Below, piece by piece: positions 1-9,342 of a stretch of DNA of 64,000 nt. Each line of letters starts with the position of its first letter. The stretch's first letter is position 1. The DNA is taken from the NCBI GenBank assembly GCA_032164245.1, contig JAVMKO010000001.1, positions 60,990,892 to 61,054,891 on the forward strand, written 5' to 3'. The position numbers and the translations under genes are program-made. The notes under the pieces are model-generated. The model was not told where the DNA came from. It made no database searches and worked only from the letters and a program-made list of their open reading frames with translations. The stretch comes from Sternotherus odoratus. Taxonomy: Eukaryota; Chordata; Testudines; Kinosternidae.

Positions 1-532
1 AACTGACCCAAGAACCAAACAATATAATACCTTTCTGCTGAGAAAGAAAAGACTGATGTACTGAATAATGGCTACCTTGTGGTGCTTAAATACATGGAAA
101 GTGAAATGTTTGCTGCAGCCTCTTGTTATGTTACAAATCAGAGCTTTGCTTTTCACTTTTTCACCTGTAAAACCAATAAACTGAACAAAGCAAGATACAG
201 CATATTGGAGTATACTTTTTGTCATAAAATGTCCAGTCTCATAAAAGTGAGAAACTCCTGCACAAGCTAAGGCGAGGAATCATGTAGCTAACTGCTGTAT
301 GAATTTCCTCATACCATTCTGCCAATTTTGAGCTCAGTTCATACTGGTAAAACTGCTATTTCAATCCTACCCACTCTTGGACAGAAACTCAGCCACAGTA
401 AACTATCCAAAGGTTTTGAATTGTGGACATATATGTACTAGTTACCAAACTCATTTTTACCAAGCTCTAGTGTTGTGCAAGGTTTTGAGAAAGGACCATG
501 CCTTGCAGTACATGTCCTTTTTATAACTAACA
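1..532. other. Unique AT-rich DNA, nothing recognised
   Basis: No open frame with a recognisable protein, no RNA gene and no clear repeat boundary is seen before the first Helitron terminus. The short open frames here look random. Confidence 0.6.
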
Positions 533-1349
533 ATAGCGAAAATACTCGGCGTTGCTCGGGTCAGTCGGAGGTGGGGAGGGGGCAGAGAGCTGAGTGAGTG
601 TGGGGTCCATTGGAGGGGACAGAGAGCAAACCTGACACTCCCACCTCACCCCCCCCGACCAAACCCGACACCCCACCTCACTTACCCCTCGACCAACCCC
701 GACTCACATTTTCACCCCCCCACCCAAACTCAACACCCCCACGTCACCCCCAACCAACCCCAACACCCCCTGACCAACCCCACCCCTCACCCCTCACCCA
801 CCCAGACACCTTCCCACCCCCCCAGACCAAACCCAACACCCCCGGCTCACTTACCCCCCAACCAAACCCGACACCCCCACCTCACCCCCCGACCAAACCC
901 GACACCCCTACCTCACTTACCCTCTGACCAAACCCAACTCGGGTCCATCGGAGGTGGGGAGGGGGCAGAGAGCTGAGGGATTCCGGGGTCCGTCGGAGGT
1001 GGGGAGGGGGCAGAGAGCTGAGGGATTCCGGGGTCCGTTGGAGGGGGGAGGGGGCAGAGAGCTGAGCAAGTGCGGTGTCTGTTGGAGGGGGTATTATGAC
1101 ATCATAACTATGTCACAGAGAACAGCAGCTGCCCAGCTGATGTGATTGGCCTTCAAATAATTTCACCCCTGGGGGGCGTCAGAGGTGAGATTTGAAAAAT
1201 TTTCGACTCTTACGGTCATTAGGACCCCAAGACCTCTAACTGTACCAAATTTCAAGTCTCTAGCTCAAACGGTGTGGAAGGAGTAAGCGTTCATACATAC
1301 ACGCATACATACACGCACGCATACACCATTTGACTTTTATATATATAGA
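533..1349 (-). mobile_element. Non-autonomous Helitron, copy A
   Basis: Read on the minus strand, it begins TCTATATATATAAAAGTC and ends in a short GC-rich hairpin followed by TTTTCGCTAT, a decayed form of the Helitron CTAG terminus. The left end on the plus strand reads atagcgaaaatactcggcgt. The same two ends recur at 21506-22814. Helitrons are rolling-circle transposons that insert between A and T without a target duplication, and the flanks fit this. The interior is almost wholly a GC-rich tandem array, so no Rep/helicase coding region is present. Open frames inside it (for example 598-927) are proline-rich artefacts of the repeat. Confidence 0.7.
560..1095. repeat. Minisatellite inside Helitron A
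   Basis: Two related blocks. 640-940 is C-rich on the plus strand, with repeats of the type ccgaccaaacccgacacccc. 560-630 and 945-1085 are G-rich, with units of about 40-45 bp containing gtggggagggggcagagagc and ending near attccggggtccgt. A similar gagagctgag-type unit fills Helitron C at 22245-22570, so the array belongs to the element family and not to the insertion site. Confidence 0.8.
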
Positions 1350-1377
1350 TATAGCTTTATACTGTATAATTACAGAC

Positions 1378-2403
1378 CCAGAGATCGGTACTGGGACCAG
1401 TACTGTTCAGCGTATTCATACGTGATCTGGAAAAAGGGGTAAATAGTGAGGTAGCAAAACTAATCAAAATAGTTAAGTCCAAAGCAGACTGTGAAGAATT
1501 ACAAAGGGACCTCACAAAACAGGGTGATGGCAACAAAAGGGCAGATGAAATTCAGTGTTGATAAATGCAAAGTAAAGCACATTGGAAAACATAATCTGTT
1601 TGTATAAAATGATGGAGAGAGAGCTTGGAGCCATTGTGGATAGTTCTCTGAAAATATCTACTCAATGTGCAGTGGCAGTCAAAAAAGCTAACAATGTTGG
1701 GAATCATTAGGAAAATGATAGATAATAAGACAGAAAATATCATATTGCCTCTATATAACTCTATGGTACACCCACATCTTGAATACTGCATGCAGATCTC
1801 GTCATTCCATCTCAAAAAAGATACATTAGAATTGGAAAAGGTACAGAAAAAGGAAAAAAAAAGATTAGGGCTATGGAACAGCTTCCATATGAGGCGAAAT
1901 TAGTGAGACTGATTCAGCTTGGAAAAGAGACGACTAAGAGGGAATATGATAGAGATCTATAACATTATGACTGGGGTGGAAAAAATAAATAAGGAAGTGT
2001 TATTTACTCATTCTCATAACAGAAGAACTAGGGGTCACCAAATGAAATTAATAGGCTGCAGGTTTAAACCAAACAAAAAGAAGTATTTTTTCACATAACA
2101 TATAGTCAACCTATGGAACTCTTTGCCTGAGGAGGTTGTGAAGGCCAAGACTATACCAACATTCAAAAAAGAACTAGATAAATTTATGTAGGAGAGGTCC
2201 ATAATGGGCTATTAGCCAGGATGGGCAGGGATGGTGTCCCTAGCCTCTGTTTGTCAGAAGTGGGGAATGGGAGATGGGATAGATCACTCGATTACCTATT
2301 CTGTTCATTCCCTTTGAAGTACCTGGCATTGGCTACTGTTGGAAGACAGGATACTGGACTAGATGGATCTTTGGTCTGACCCATTATGATTGTTCTTATG
2401 TTT
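1378..2403 (+). mobile_element. CR1 LINE, 5'-truncated
   Basis: The segment starts inside the reverse transcriptase, with a readable SVLGPVLFSVFIRDLEKG, which is the RT block after the first catalytic aspartate. It continues with decayed thumb and C-terminal coding sequence (LEYCMQISSFHLKKD near 1780). The 3' end contains actagatggatctttggtct and ends with gattgttcttatgtttt. Several stops and frameshifts make it a dead copy. CR1 is a non-LTR retrotransposon that usually inserts 5'-truncated, as here. The family call rests on the 3' tail and the RT block. Confidence 0.85.
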
Positions 2404-2775
2404 TTAAAGACATTACAGATTATCTAGGGCCAAGTTCTACCATCCTTGACTATGTTGAGTAGTGCCTTTTATCTGAGGTTTTGAAAAGGAGGCTGGATAA
2501 CCATCTGTCTTGGATGGTTTAGACCAGGGGTCTCCAAACTTTTCAGCCCGAGGGCCGCATTAACTATCAAATAGCAGTTCGGGGGCCGACATCACACTCG
2601 AGGTCCAAATAAAAAAGAATCAAAACATGGATGTTGTTTTTAATTATTTATTTAATATTATTTTATTCAGTTATTATTTAATAACACATTGATACACTAC
2701 ACATGAACACCTGTTCACTACACATGAACACTACACATGAACACCTGTTCACTACACATGAACACTACACATCAA

Positions 2776-3290
2776 CCCCCCAACTGACCCACCCAGCCAG
2801 GTCTCTCCCCCCAAAACCTCCTTTCCTCCAACCCCCCCCCCCAACTGACCCACCCAGCCAGGTCTCTCCCCCCAAAACCGCCTTTCCTCCAACCCCCCCC
2901 CAACTGACCCACCCAGCCAGGTCTCTCCCCCCAAAACCTCCTTTCCTCCAACCCCCCCCCCAAATGACCCACCCAACCAGGTCTCTCCCCCCAAAACCTC
3001 CTTTCCTCCAACCCCCCCCCCAAATGACCCACCCAGGTCTCTCCCCCCAAACCTCCTTTCCTCCAACCCCCAACTGACCCACCCAGCCAGGTCTCTCCCC
3101 CCAAAACCTCCTTTCCTCCAACCCCCCCCCCCCAACTGACCCACCCATCCAGGTCTCTCCCCCCAAAACCTCCTTTCCTCCAACCCCCAACTGACCCACC
3201 CAGCCTGGTCTCTCCCCCCAAAAACCTCCTTTCCTCCAACCCCCCCCCCCCCCAACTGACCCGCTCAACCCGGTCTCTCCCCACAGACCA
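2776..3290. repeat. 57-62-bp minisatellite in hAT
   Basis: About nine units, each containing aactgacccaccca, ggtctctccccccaaaacc and tcctttcctccaac. Length differences come mainly from the C-run between units (about 5 to 15 C) and small deletions. The same array, reverse complemented, fills 63545-64000. Confidence 0.9.
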
Positions 3291-3339
3291 TTTCGCCGCC
3301 TGGCAGTGGGTGGCTCCTTGTTTCGCCGCCTGTAACTGG

Positions 3340-3640
3340 GTGGCGGTGCGGTGCGGCGCGTCCCGGCCCCAGCTCTGAGCCGTCCCTGGCCGGCGGCGGC
3401 CGCGGAGCACGCGGCGCGTCCCGGCCGGCGGCGGGTCTCGGCCCCGTGGCTGGCGGCGGCAGCGGAGCACGCGGCGCGTCCCGGCCCCGCGGCTGGCGGC
3501 GGCAGCGGAGCACGCGGCGCGTCCCGGCCCCGTGGCTGGCGGCGGCAGCGGAGCACGCGGCGCGTCCCGGCCCCGTGGCTGGCGGCGGCAGCGGAGCACG
3601 CGGCGCATCCCGGCCCCGTGGCTGGTTCCCGACCCCTGCC
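3340..3640. repeat. 43-bp GC-rich minisatellite in hAT
   Basis: Units of about 43 bp with gtggctggcggcggcagcgg followed by agcacgcggcgcgtcccgg. There are about six full or partial units. CpG density is very high compared with the surrounding AT-rich DNA. The copy at 63240-63460 has about four units, so copy number differs between the two elements. Confidence 0.88.
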
Positions 3641-3790
3641 GCGGGCCGGATGAGAGGGCCTCGCGGGCCGCATCTGGCCCGCGGGCCGTAGTTTGGAGAC
3701 CCCTGGTTTAGACCCAACAAATCCTGCATCTTGACATGTGGTTAGACTAAATGACCCTTGAGGTCCCTTCTAATCCTGTGATTCTGTACC

Positions 3791-4345
3791 AAGCAGGTGA
3801 TGGGCAGAGATCTGAGAGTTTCCATGAGATAATAGATGGCAGGTAAATCATTTTCTCCCAAACAGATACACAGTTTACTATGCAAGATTTATAACAGTAA
3901 TAAGAAATTTTGTGTCCGGTATATGAATCATCTATGCTTTCATAGACACTGAGACATTTAAAGACACATTTTGAAGGGTGTTCTTTTATTTCTTTATTTG
4001 TTTTGTGCTAGAGGCCTCTATAGGGGTTCAGGCCTCATTATGCTAGGCACTGAACACACAGATAATGGAAAAGACAGTCCCCACCTCAAAGACCTATTTA
4101 TTTAGCACTAATTTGTTTGTGCTCACTGAATTCAATACTGCAGCAACTCTTCTCTGTGTTGCCCATTACTTGTGTATAAACATCACTCAGATGTGGAATA
4201 TTACATCTATAAAATGTTGATCTTTTGATAGGGGTAGTCTGCTTACGCATGATGAAATGCAAAGAGTAATATGATGTGATGAGTGACAAGGTTTGGATAA
4301 AATAACTCACAACCTGATTTCTTGACCAAATCTTGCACTAAGTAA
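3791..4345. other. No recognised feature
   Basis: AT-rich sequence with no supported gene or clearly bounded repeat. Confidence 0.5.
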
Positions 4346-4403
4346 TTTTTGAGACCCCAAAATCAGGATTGTCCCTATAAAATCAGGACATCTGGTCACC
4401 CTA
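4346..4403. mobile_element. Right half of a TA-target MITE
   Basis: The stretch ends in ctggtcaccc followed by TA, matching the right terminus of the complete 120-bp element at 61151-61270 (cggga/tatctggtcaccc). The left half is missing. It is probably a mariner-type non-autonomous element, judged from its TA flanks in the complete copy. Confidence 0.65.
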
Positions 4404-4870
4404 CTAATACTGTGTGCTCACTTTGTCATAATGCGTGTGACTCTCCACTGGGATTTGTATGGTCACATCTGTGCAAAAACAGAGTGAGACACTCCCATTT
4501 GGATTTGCTAATTTTTTATACCTGCTTGGCATAATCACTTTCACCAGGTCAAGGTACATGGTAATGAAGAATTAGTCCCATTGTGCCTGGGTAGGTTTCG
4601 CATTATCCTGGATGGGCTAGGGATATAAAGGTATGAAATATTCAATTGAAACCCCTTTTCTCAGATTATGCAGGTGGTAGTTAAACTTCTCATGGCACAT
4701 TTCAAACAGAATAGTCCTGTAGAGTCCATCCCTTATTCCCCTGAACATACTCAGATTCTCTACTCCCAAAGGAATAGTACATACTGGCTAACTAGTTTTA
4801 ACCCAGGATCACCATTCCACTTAACACATAGCACTCAAATATATTTAAAGTGAAAACAAGAATAAACGTA
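4404..4870. other. No recognised feature
   Basis: Unique-looking AT-rich DNA between two MITEs. Nothing supported. Confidence 0.5.
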
Positions 4871-5171
4871 CAGTAGACTCTCAATTATCCAGAATTGGGT
4901 TAACCAGAATGTGGATTAACAAGGATGTCAAAAAATATATATGCATAACTCACAGGGCCAACTCTGGCTTTGTTGCCGCCCGAAGAACAAACAAACAAAA
5001 ATCCCACCAGGGCGCAGGGCAGCTAGTGAACCAAACCCCACTGCCCCTGGTGCAGGGTGGCTGGTGACCAATCCCCCTCTCCCCATATTTCCTATGGACG
5101 GTGATTATCGGGGATTTTATTAACCAGGATTAATTTTTTTCCTATCATCCTGGATAATCGAGAGTCTACTG
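4871..5171. mobile_element. pogo/Tigger-like MITE, TA target
   Basis: The terminal inverted repeats begin CAGTAGACTCTCAATTATCC and end in ggataatcgagagtctactg. They are flanked by TA on both sides (4869-4870, 5172-5173). CAGT termini and a TA target duplication fit the pogo/Tigger branch of Tc1/mariner. At 301 bp there is no room for a transposase and none is seen. Confidence 0.85.
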
Positions 5172-5189
5172 TATTATCAAATGATAGTA

Positions 5190-5492
5190 CAGGGATCGGC
5201 AACCGTGGCACGCAGAACCACAGGGTAAGCACCTTTAGCGGGCCCTGCCAGTTTGTTTACTTGCAGGTTCACCAACCGCGGCTCCCACTGGCCGCAGTTT
5301 GTGGTCCCGGACCAATGGGGACTGTGGGAAGTGGTGGCCAGCACCCGCAGCCCCTATTGGTCCCCATTGGACCAGGACGGTGAATTGCGGACAGTGGGAG
5401 CTGCGGTCGGCGAACCGGCAAGTAAACAAACCAGCGGGGCCCGCTAAGGGTGCTTACCCTGTGGTCCCATGTGCCAAGGTTGCCGATCCCTG
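5190..5492. mobile_element. Foldback hAT MITE
   Basis: The ends are CAGGGATCGGCAACC and its exact reverse complement. Complementarity continues inward through gaccacagggtaagcacc and through most of the interior, so the whole 303 bp can fold into one imperfect hairpin. Flanks TGATAGTA (5182-5189) and GGATAGCA (5493-5500) match at 6 of 8 positions, consistent with an aged hAT target duplication. No coding capacity. Confidence 0.85.
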
Positions 5493-6470
5493 GGATAGCA
5501 CATAAGAATACAGGAAATAAATGGTTACATATAAAACAAGATCATAACATACTTTCTAGAGCTGAAGCTTAACTTACAAGACATCCCCCTGTCTTAGCTT
5601 AGCTTAACCCAAATACTTTTCCCAACATTTTTGCCCAGGATGGCTGAGATCTCTATCTCTCTCTCTCTCTCTCTCTCGCTCTTTTTTTTTTTTTTATAAG
5701 ATAAAGTCTGCTGGGGACTAATCTTCTCAGACCAAAGGATACCTTTGTGGTGGGGGGTTCATCTGCATCCCAGAAAGCCCAGACCAGACCTTTTGGTCTT
5801 TGCCTGAAGACAAGGTCACCCCACACTATTAATTTTCATTTGGAGTCCCCAACCCCCCCTAAGCTCTTCATTAGCATTTGACTTGGTACAGTAATAGACT
5901 TCTGTTATAAGCTACACTACACAATGATTGAGTAAGAAGATAAACTTCTCCAGCCAGGAGGTTAGAGATGCTTATCTCAAGGAATGCACACTCCCTTTAA
6001 CTACAAGGCCTTAAGAACATAATTTCCAACATATGTTCTTAAACATTAATCACAGAAACATCTTGCAATGATTATGATGACTAATGTGGTGCAGGCTTTC
6101 ATTAAAGACCTTAAGTGACATTCTTTGGGAGATTAGGATATAGACACCAGACCTAGGGGATTCATGTAACACTGATTTACCCCTGTGCTCTCTGTCAGTT
6201 GGCACAATGAGCATCACAGGTGAATTCTGTTTTAATAGGCTTCCTTGCATGAGTAAGGCTTCCAGCTGTAGTAAGGATTGAAGGTCTGGGTTATCTAAAG
6301 TGAAGCAAGAAGCTGAGCCAAGATTAAACCCTCGCTCACCACAAACTGAGAAGTGCCTCTATATCCAATCACAGCTTTCTGTACAACCAAATTTTCATCT
6401 CCTGTAAGGGGCGTGACAAAGAACCATGGAGAAGAATAATTCATTGATTGTGTGAAGTGTGTGCCATTGT
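5493..6470. other. Unique DNA with a (CT)n/poly-T tract
   Basis: A CT microsatellite runs from about 5656 to 5680, followed by a T run to 5695. Otherwise nothing is recognised. The open frames on either strand are short and unlike known families. Confidence 0.5.
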
Positions 6471-9342
6471 CTTCAGTGGAGAATATTTTTGAAATATTAA
6501 TCAAAAGGAGTAAAAAATGTTTTAATGGTCTGAAACTCAAAAAAGAGTCCTACAAAAAGTGGAAACAAGGTCACATTACAAAGGATAAATATGAACAAAT
6601 AACACAGATATGTAGGGACAAAATTAGAAAGGCCAAGGCACAAAATGAGATTAAACTAGCTAGAGACATAAAAGCTAACAAGACAACATTCAACAAATAC
6701 TTTAGAAGCAAGATGAAGACTGAGGACAGAGTAGGCCCATTCCTCAAGGAGGGGGAGAAAAACAATAACAGATAATGTGAAAATGGCAGAAGTGCTAAAT
6801 GACTTTTTTGTTTCAGTTTTCATTTAAAAAATTAGTAGTGATTGGACATCTAACATAATGAATGCCAGTGAAAATGAGGTAGGATCAGAGGCTAAAATAG
6901 GTAAAGAACTAGTTTAAAATTACTTAGATGTCTTCAAGTGACCAGGATCTGATGATATACATCCTAGAATACTCAAGGAGCTGACTGAGAAGATATCTGA
7001 GCCATTAGCAATTATCTTCAAAAAGTCATGGAAGACAGGAGAGTTTCAAGAGGACTGGAAAAGGACAAATATAGTGCCCATCTATAAAAAAGGGAAATAA
7101 GGACAACCTGGAGAATTAAAAATGAGTCCTCTTAACTTCAGTACCTGGAAAGATAATGGAGCAAATAATTAAGCAGTGAATTTGAAAAACCTATAAGATA
7201 ATGTGATAAGTAACAGCCTGGATTTGTCAAGAACAAATCATGTCAAACCATCCTGATAGATTTCTTTGACAAGTAACAAGCCTTGTGGATGGAGAGCAGT
7301 AGTAGATGTGGTCAGGGGTGAAAGTAACTATAGTTACTTACCAGTACACTGGGGGCTGACTCTGCCCCAGAAGGGGCGAGGCCTCAGGTGGAAGGGGCGG
7401 GGCTGGGGTGTCGGAGCCAGCCCCAACCCGCCCTATACTGGTAAGTCCCTTCTCTTCCTCCCCCCCCTTCCCCGTCCCCCCAAGCCAGTAGCAGCCTGCA
7501 CCCAGGGGTTCTTGGCCCTTTAAATAGAGGGGGAGCCCATCATTACCCCCAGTGCTCCGACCGCTATTTAAAGGGAAGCCCAGAGTGAGGGGCATCTCTG
7601 CAGGCTATTTAAAGGGCCGGGGCTCCCCTGCCTCTGCCGCCGGGGTTCTTTAAATAGCCACGGCTTTCTGAAGTGGCAGCGGTAATGGGAGCCCTGGGCT
7701 CTTTAAATAGCTCCCAGAGCCATGGGGTAGCGATGGGACTCTTATTTAAAGGGCTCTGGGGCTGTTTAAAGGGCCCAGGGCTCCCATTGCTGCTGCCACT
7801 TTGGTTCTTTAAATAGACGCTGCTTCAGAAAGCCTCAGCTATTTAAAGAACCAGGGTGGCAGAGGCAGGGGAGACCCAGCCCTTTAAATAGCCTGCAGAG
7901 CGCCCCCCCCCCCAGGGCTTTGGGGGCTATTTAAGGGGTATGGGGCTCCCCTGCGTTTAACCCCAGGCCCTTTAAATAGCTGCCAGAGCCACAGCACTCC
8001 AGCAGCATTTAAAGGATGGGGAGGCAGAGGCAGTGGGAGCCCCGACCCTTTAAACAGCCCCAAGAGCCCCACTGCTGCTGCTCCAGGGCTCCAGCAGTGG
8101 GGCACTGGCAGCAATTTAAAAGGCCTGGGGCTCCAGCCACTGTGGAACGGCGCCCCGGCTCTTGCCGGTACACCGTACCGGGACATACCGGCTTACTTTC
8201 ACCTCTGGATGTGGTATACCTTGACTTTAGTAAGTTTTTTGACACTGTTTTGTATGACCTTCTCCTAAGCAAACTAGGGAAATACAACCTACTATAAGGT
8301 GGGTGCATAATTGATTGGGAAATCATTCCCAGAGAGCAGTTATTAGTGGTTCACAGTCAAGCTGAGATGAACATATCAAGTGGAGTTCCACAGGGATCAG
8401 TTATGAGTCCAGTTCTGTTCAATATCTTTGTCAATTATTTAGATAATGGCATATAGACTTATAAACTTATAAAATTTTCAGAAGATACTAAGCTGGGAGG
8501 GGTTGCAAGTGCTTTGCAGGATAAGATTAAAAGTCAAAATGATCTGGACAAACTGAAGAAATGGTCTGAAGTAAATAGGATGAAATTCAATAAGGACAAA
8601 TGCAAAATACTTCACTTAGGAGGGAATGATCAGATGCACGCATATAACATGGGAAATGACTGTGTAGGCAGGAATACCCCAGAAAGGGATCTGGGTGTGG
8701 TAATGAATCACAAGCTAAATATGAGTCAACGGTGTAACGCTGTTGCATAAAAAAGCAAACATCATTCTGGGATGTACTAGCAGGAGAGTTGTAACCCAGA
8801 CACAACAGGTAATTGTTCTGCTCTACTCTGCACTGATTAGGCCTCAACTGGAGTATTGTGTCCAGTTCTGGATGCCACATTTCAGGAAAGATGGGCAAAT
8901 TGGAGAAAGAACACAAATTATTAAAGTTCTAGAAAACACAACCTATGAGGGAGATTGAAAAAAATTGGGTTTGTCTGGAGAAGAGAAGACTGAGAGGGGA
9001 TATGGTAACAGTTTTCAAGTACATAAAAGGTTGTTACAAGGAGGAGGGAGAAAAAATGTTGTTCTTAACCTCTGAGGACAAGGCAAAAATAAATGGGCTT
9101 AAATTGCAGCAAGGGAGATTTAGATTGGACATCAGGAAAAATGTCCTAACTGTCAGGGTAGTTAAGCACTGGAATAAATTGCCTAGGAAGGTTGTGGAAT
9201 CTCCATCATTGGAGATTTTTAAGAGCAGGTTAGACAAACCTCTTTCTGGGATGATCTAGGTAATATTAGCCCCGCCATGAGTGCAGGGGACTGGACTAGA
9301 TGACCTCTCGAGGTCCCTTCCAGTCCTACGATTCTATGATGA
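6470..9342 (+). mobile_element. CR1 LINE, long copy split by a hAT
   Basis: The left part (6470-7312) carries the linker between endonuclease and RT: basic residues such as [20 protein letters not shown] and [13 protein letters not shown] blocks. The right part (8208-9342) resumes with the RT motif-A stretch VYLDFSKFFDTVLYD, then a decayed YADD region reading KFSEDTKLGG near 8476-8505, then KCKILHLGG and the C-terminal LEYCVQFW segment. The 3' end has ctcgaggtcccttccagtcc and attctatga. Multiple stops and frameshifts inactivate it. Joining the two halves across the insertion restores continuity at the duplicated target. Confidence 0.9.
7313..8207. mobile_element. hAT element inside CR1
   Basis: Ends CAGGGGTGAAAGTAA and ttactttcacctctg (one mismatch as inverted repeats) are flanked by a perfect 8-bp duplication GATGTGGT (7305-7312, 8208-8215). 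Subterminal sequences around taccggtacaccgtaccggg also pair between the two sides. The interior is built of irregular modules, each centred on ctttaaatag or its reverse complement and separated by GC-rich text such as cccagagcc. No transposase is present. It is non-autonomous and younger than the host CR1. Confidence 0.92.

Larger units (their letters stand above)
2525..3705 (+). mobile_element. hAT-type DNA transposon, non-autonomous
   Basis: Perfect 16-bp terminal inverted repeats (CAGGGGTCTCCAAACT at the left, its reverse complement at 3690-3705) are flanked by a perfect 8-bp target duplication, GTTTAGAC (2517-2524 and 3706-3713). That length is diagnostic of the hAT superfamily. No transposase frame is present. 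The left arm (2525-2700) is AT-rich. The rest consists of three tandem arrays: about 18-bp units with gaacactacacat (2701-2775), 57-62-bp units (2776-3290) and 43-bp GC-rich units (3340-3640). Long open frames on both strands here are periodic translations of the arrays, not genes. A second copy lies at 63166. Confidence 0.92.
2481..3790 (+). mobile_element. CR1 3' tail, split by a hAT insertion
   Basis: The left piece (2481-2524) encodes the end of the CR1 ORF2 consensus and the right piece (3706-3790) gives the 3' UTR with gaggtcccttctaatcctgt and a gattctgt end. The two join cleanly if the hAT at 2525-3705 and one copy of its 8-bp duplication are removed. The CR1 therefore predates the hAT insertion. 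Confidence 0.8.

Noticed and set aside
598..927. 109-residue proline/threonine-rich frame
   Set aside because: Translation of the Helitron A minisatellite.
2428..2480. Possible half of a palindromic MITE (gggccaagttctaccatcct)
   Set aside because: Only one arm is seen and no terminus or duplication can be placed, so it is not listed as a feature.
2701..3290. Tandem array considered as a CRISPR or satellite array
   Set aside because: Units are contiguous with no unique spacers and lie wholly within a hAT with a target duplication, in a vertebrate-type genome.
2703..3730. Long proline-, glycine- or alanine/arginine-rich open frames on both strands in the first hAT
   Set aside because: They translate the 57-62-bp and 43-bp tandem arrays, occur in several frames at once, and change length with repeat number.
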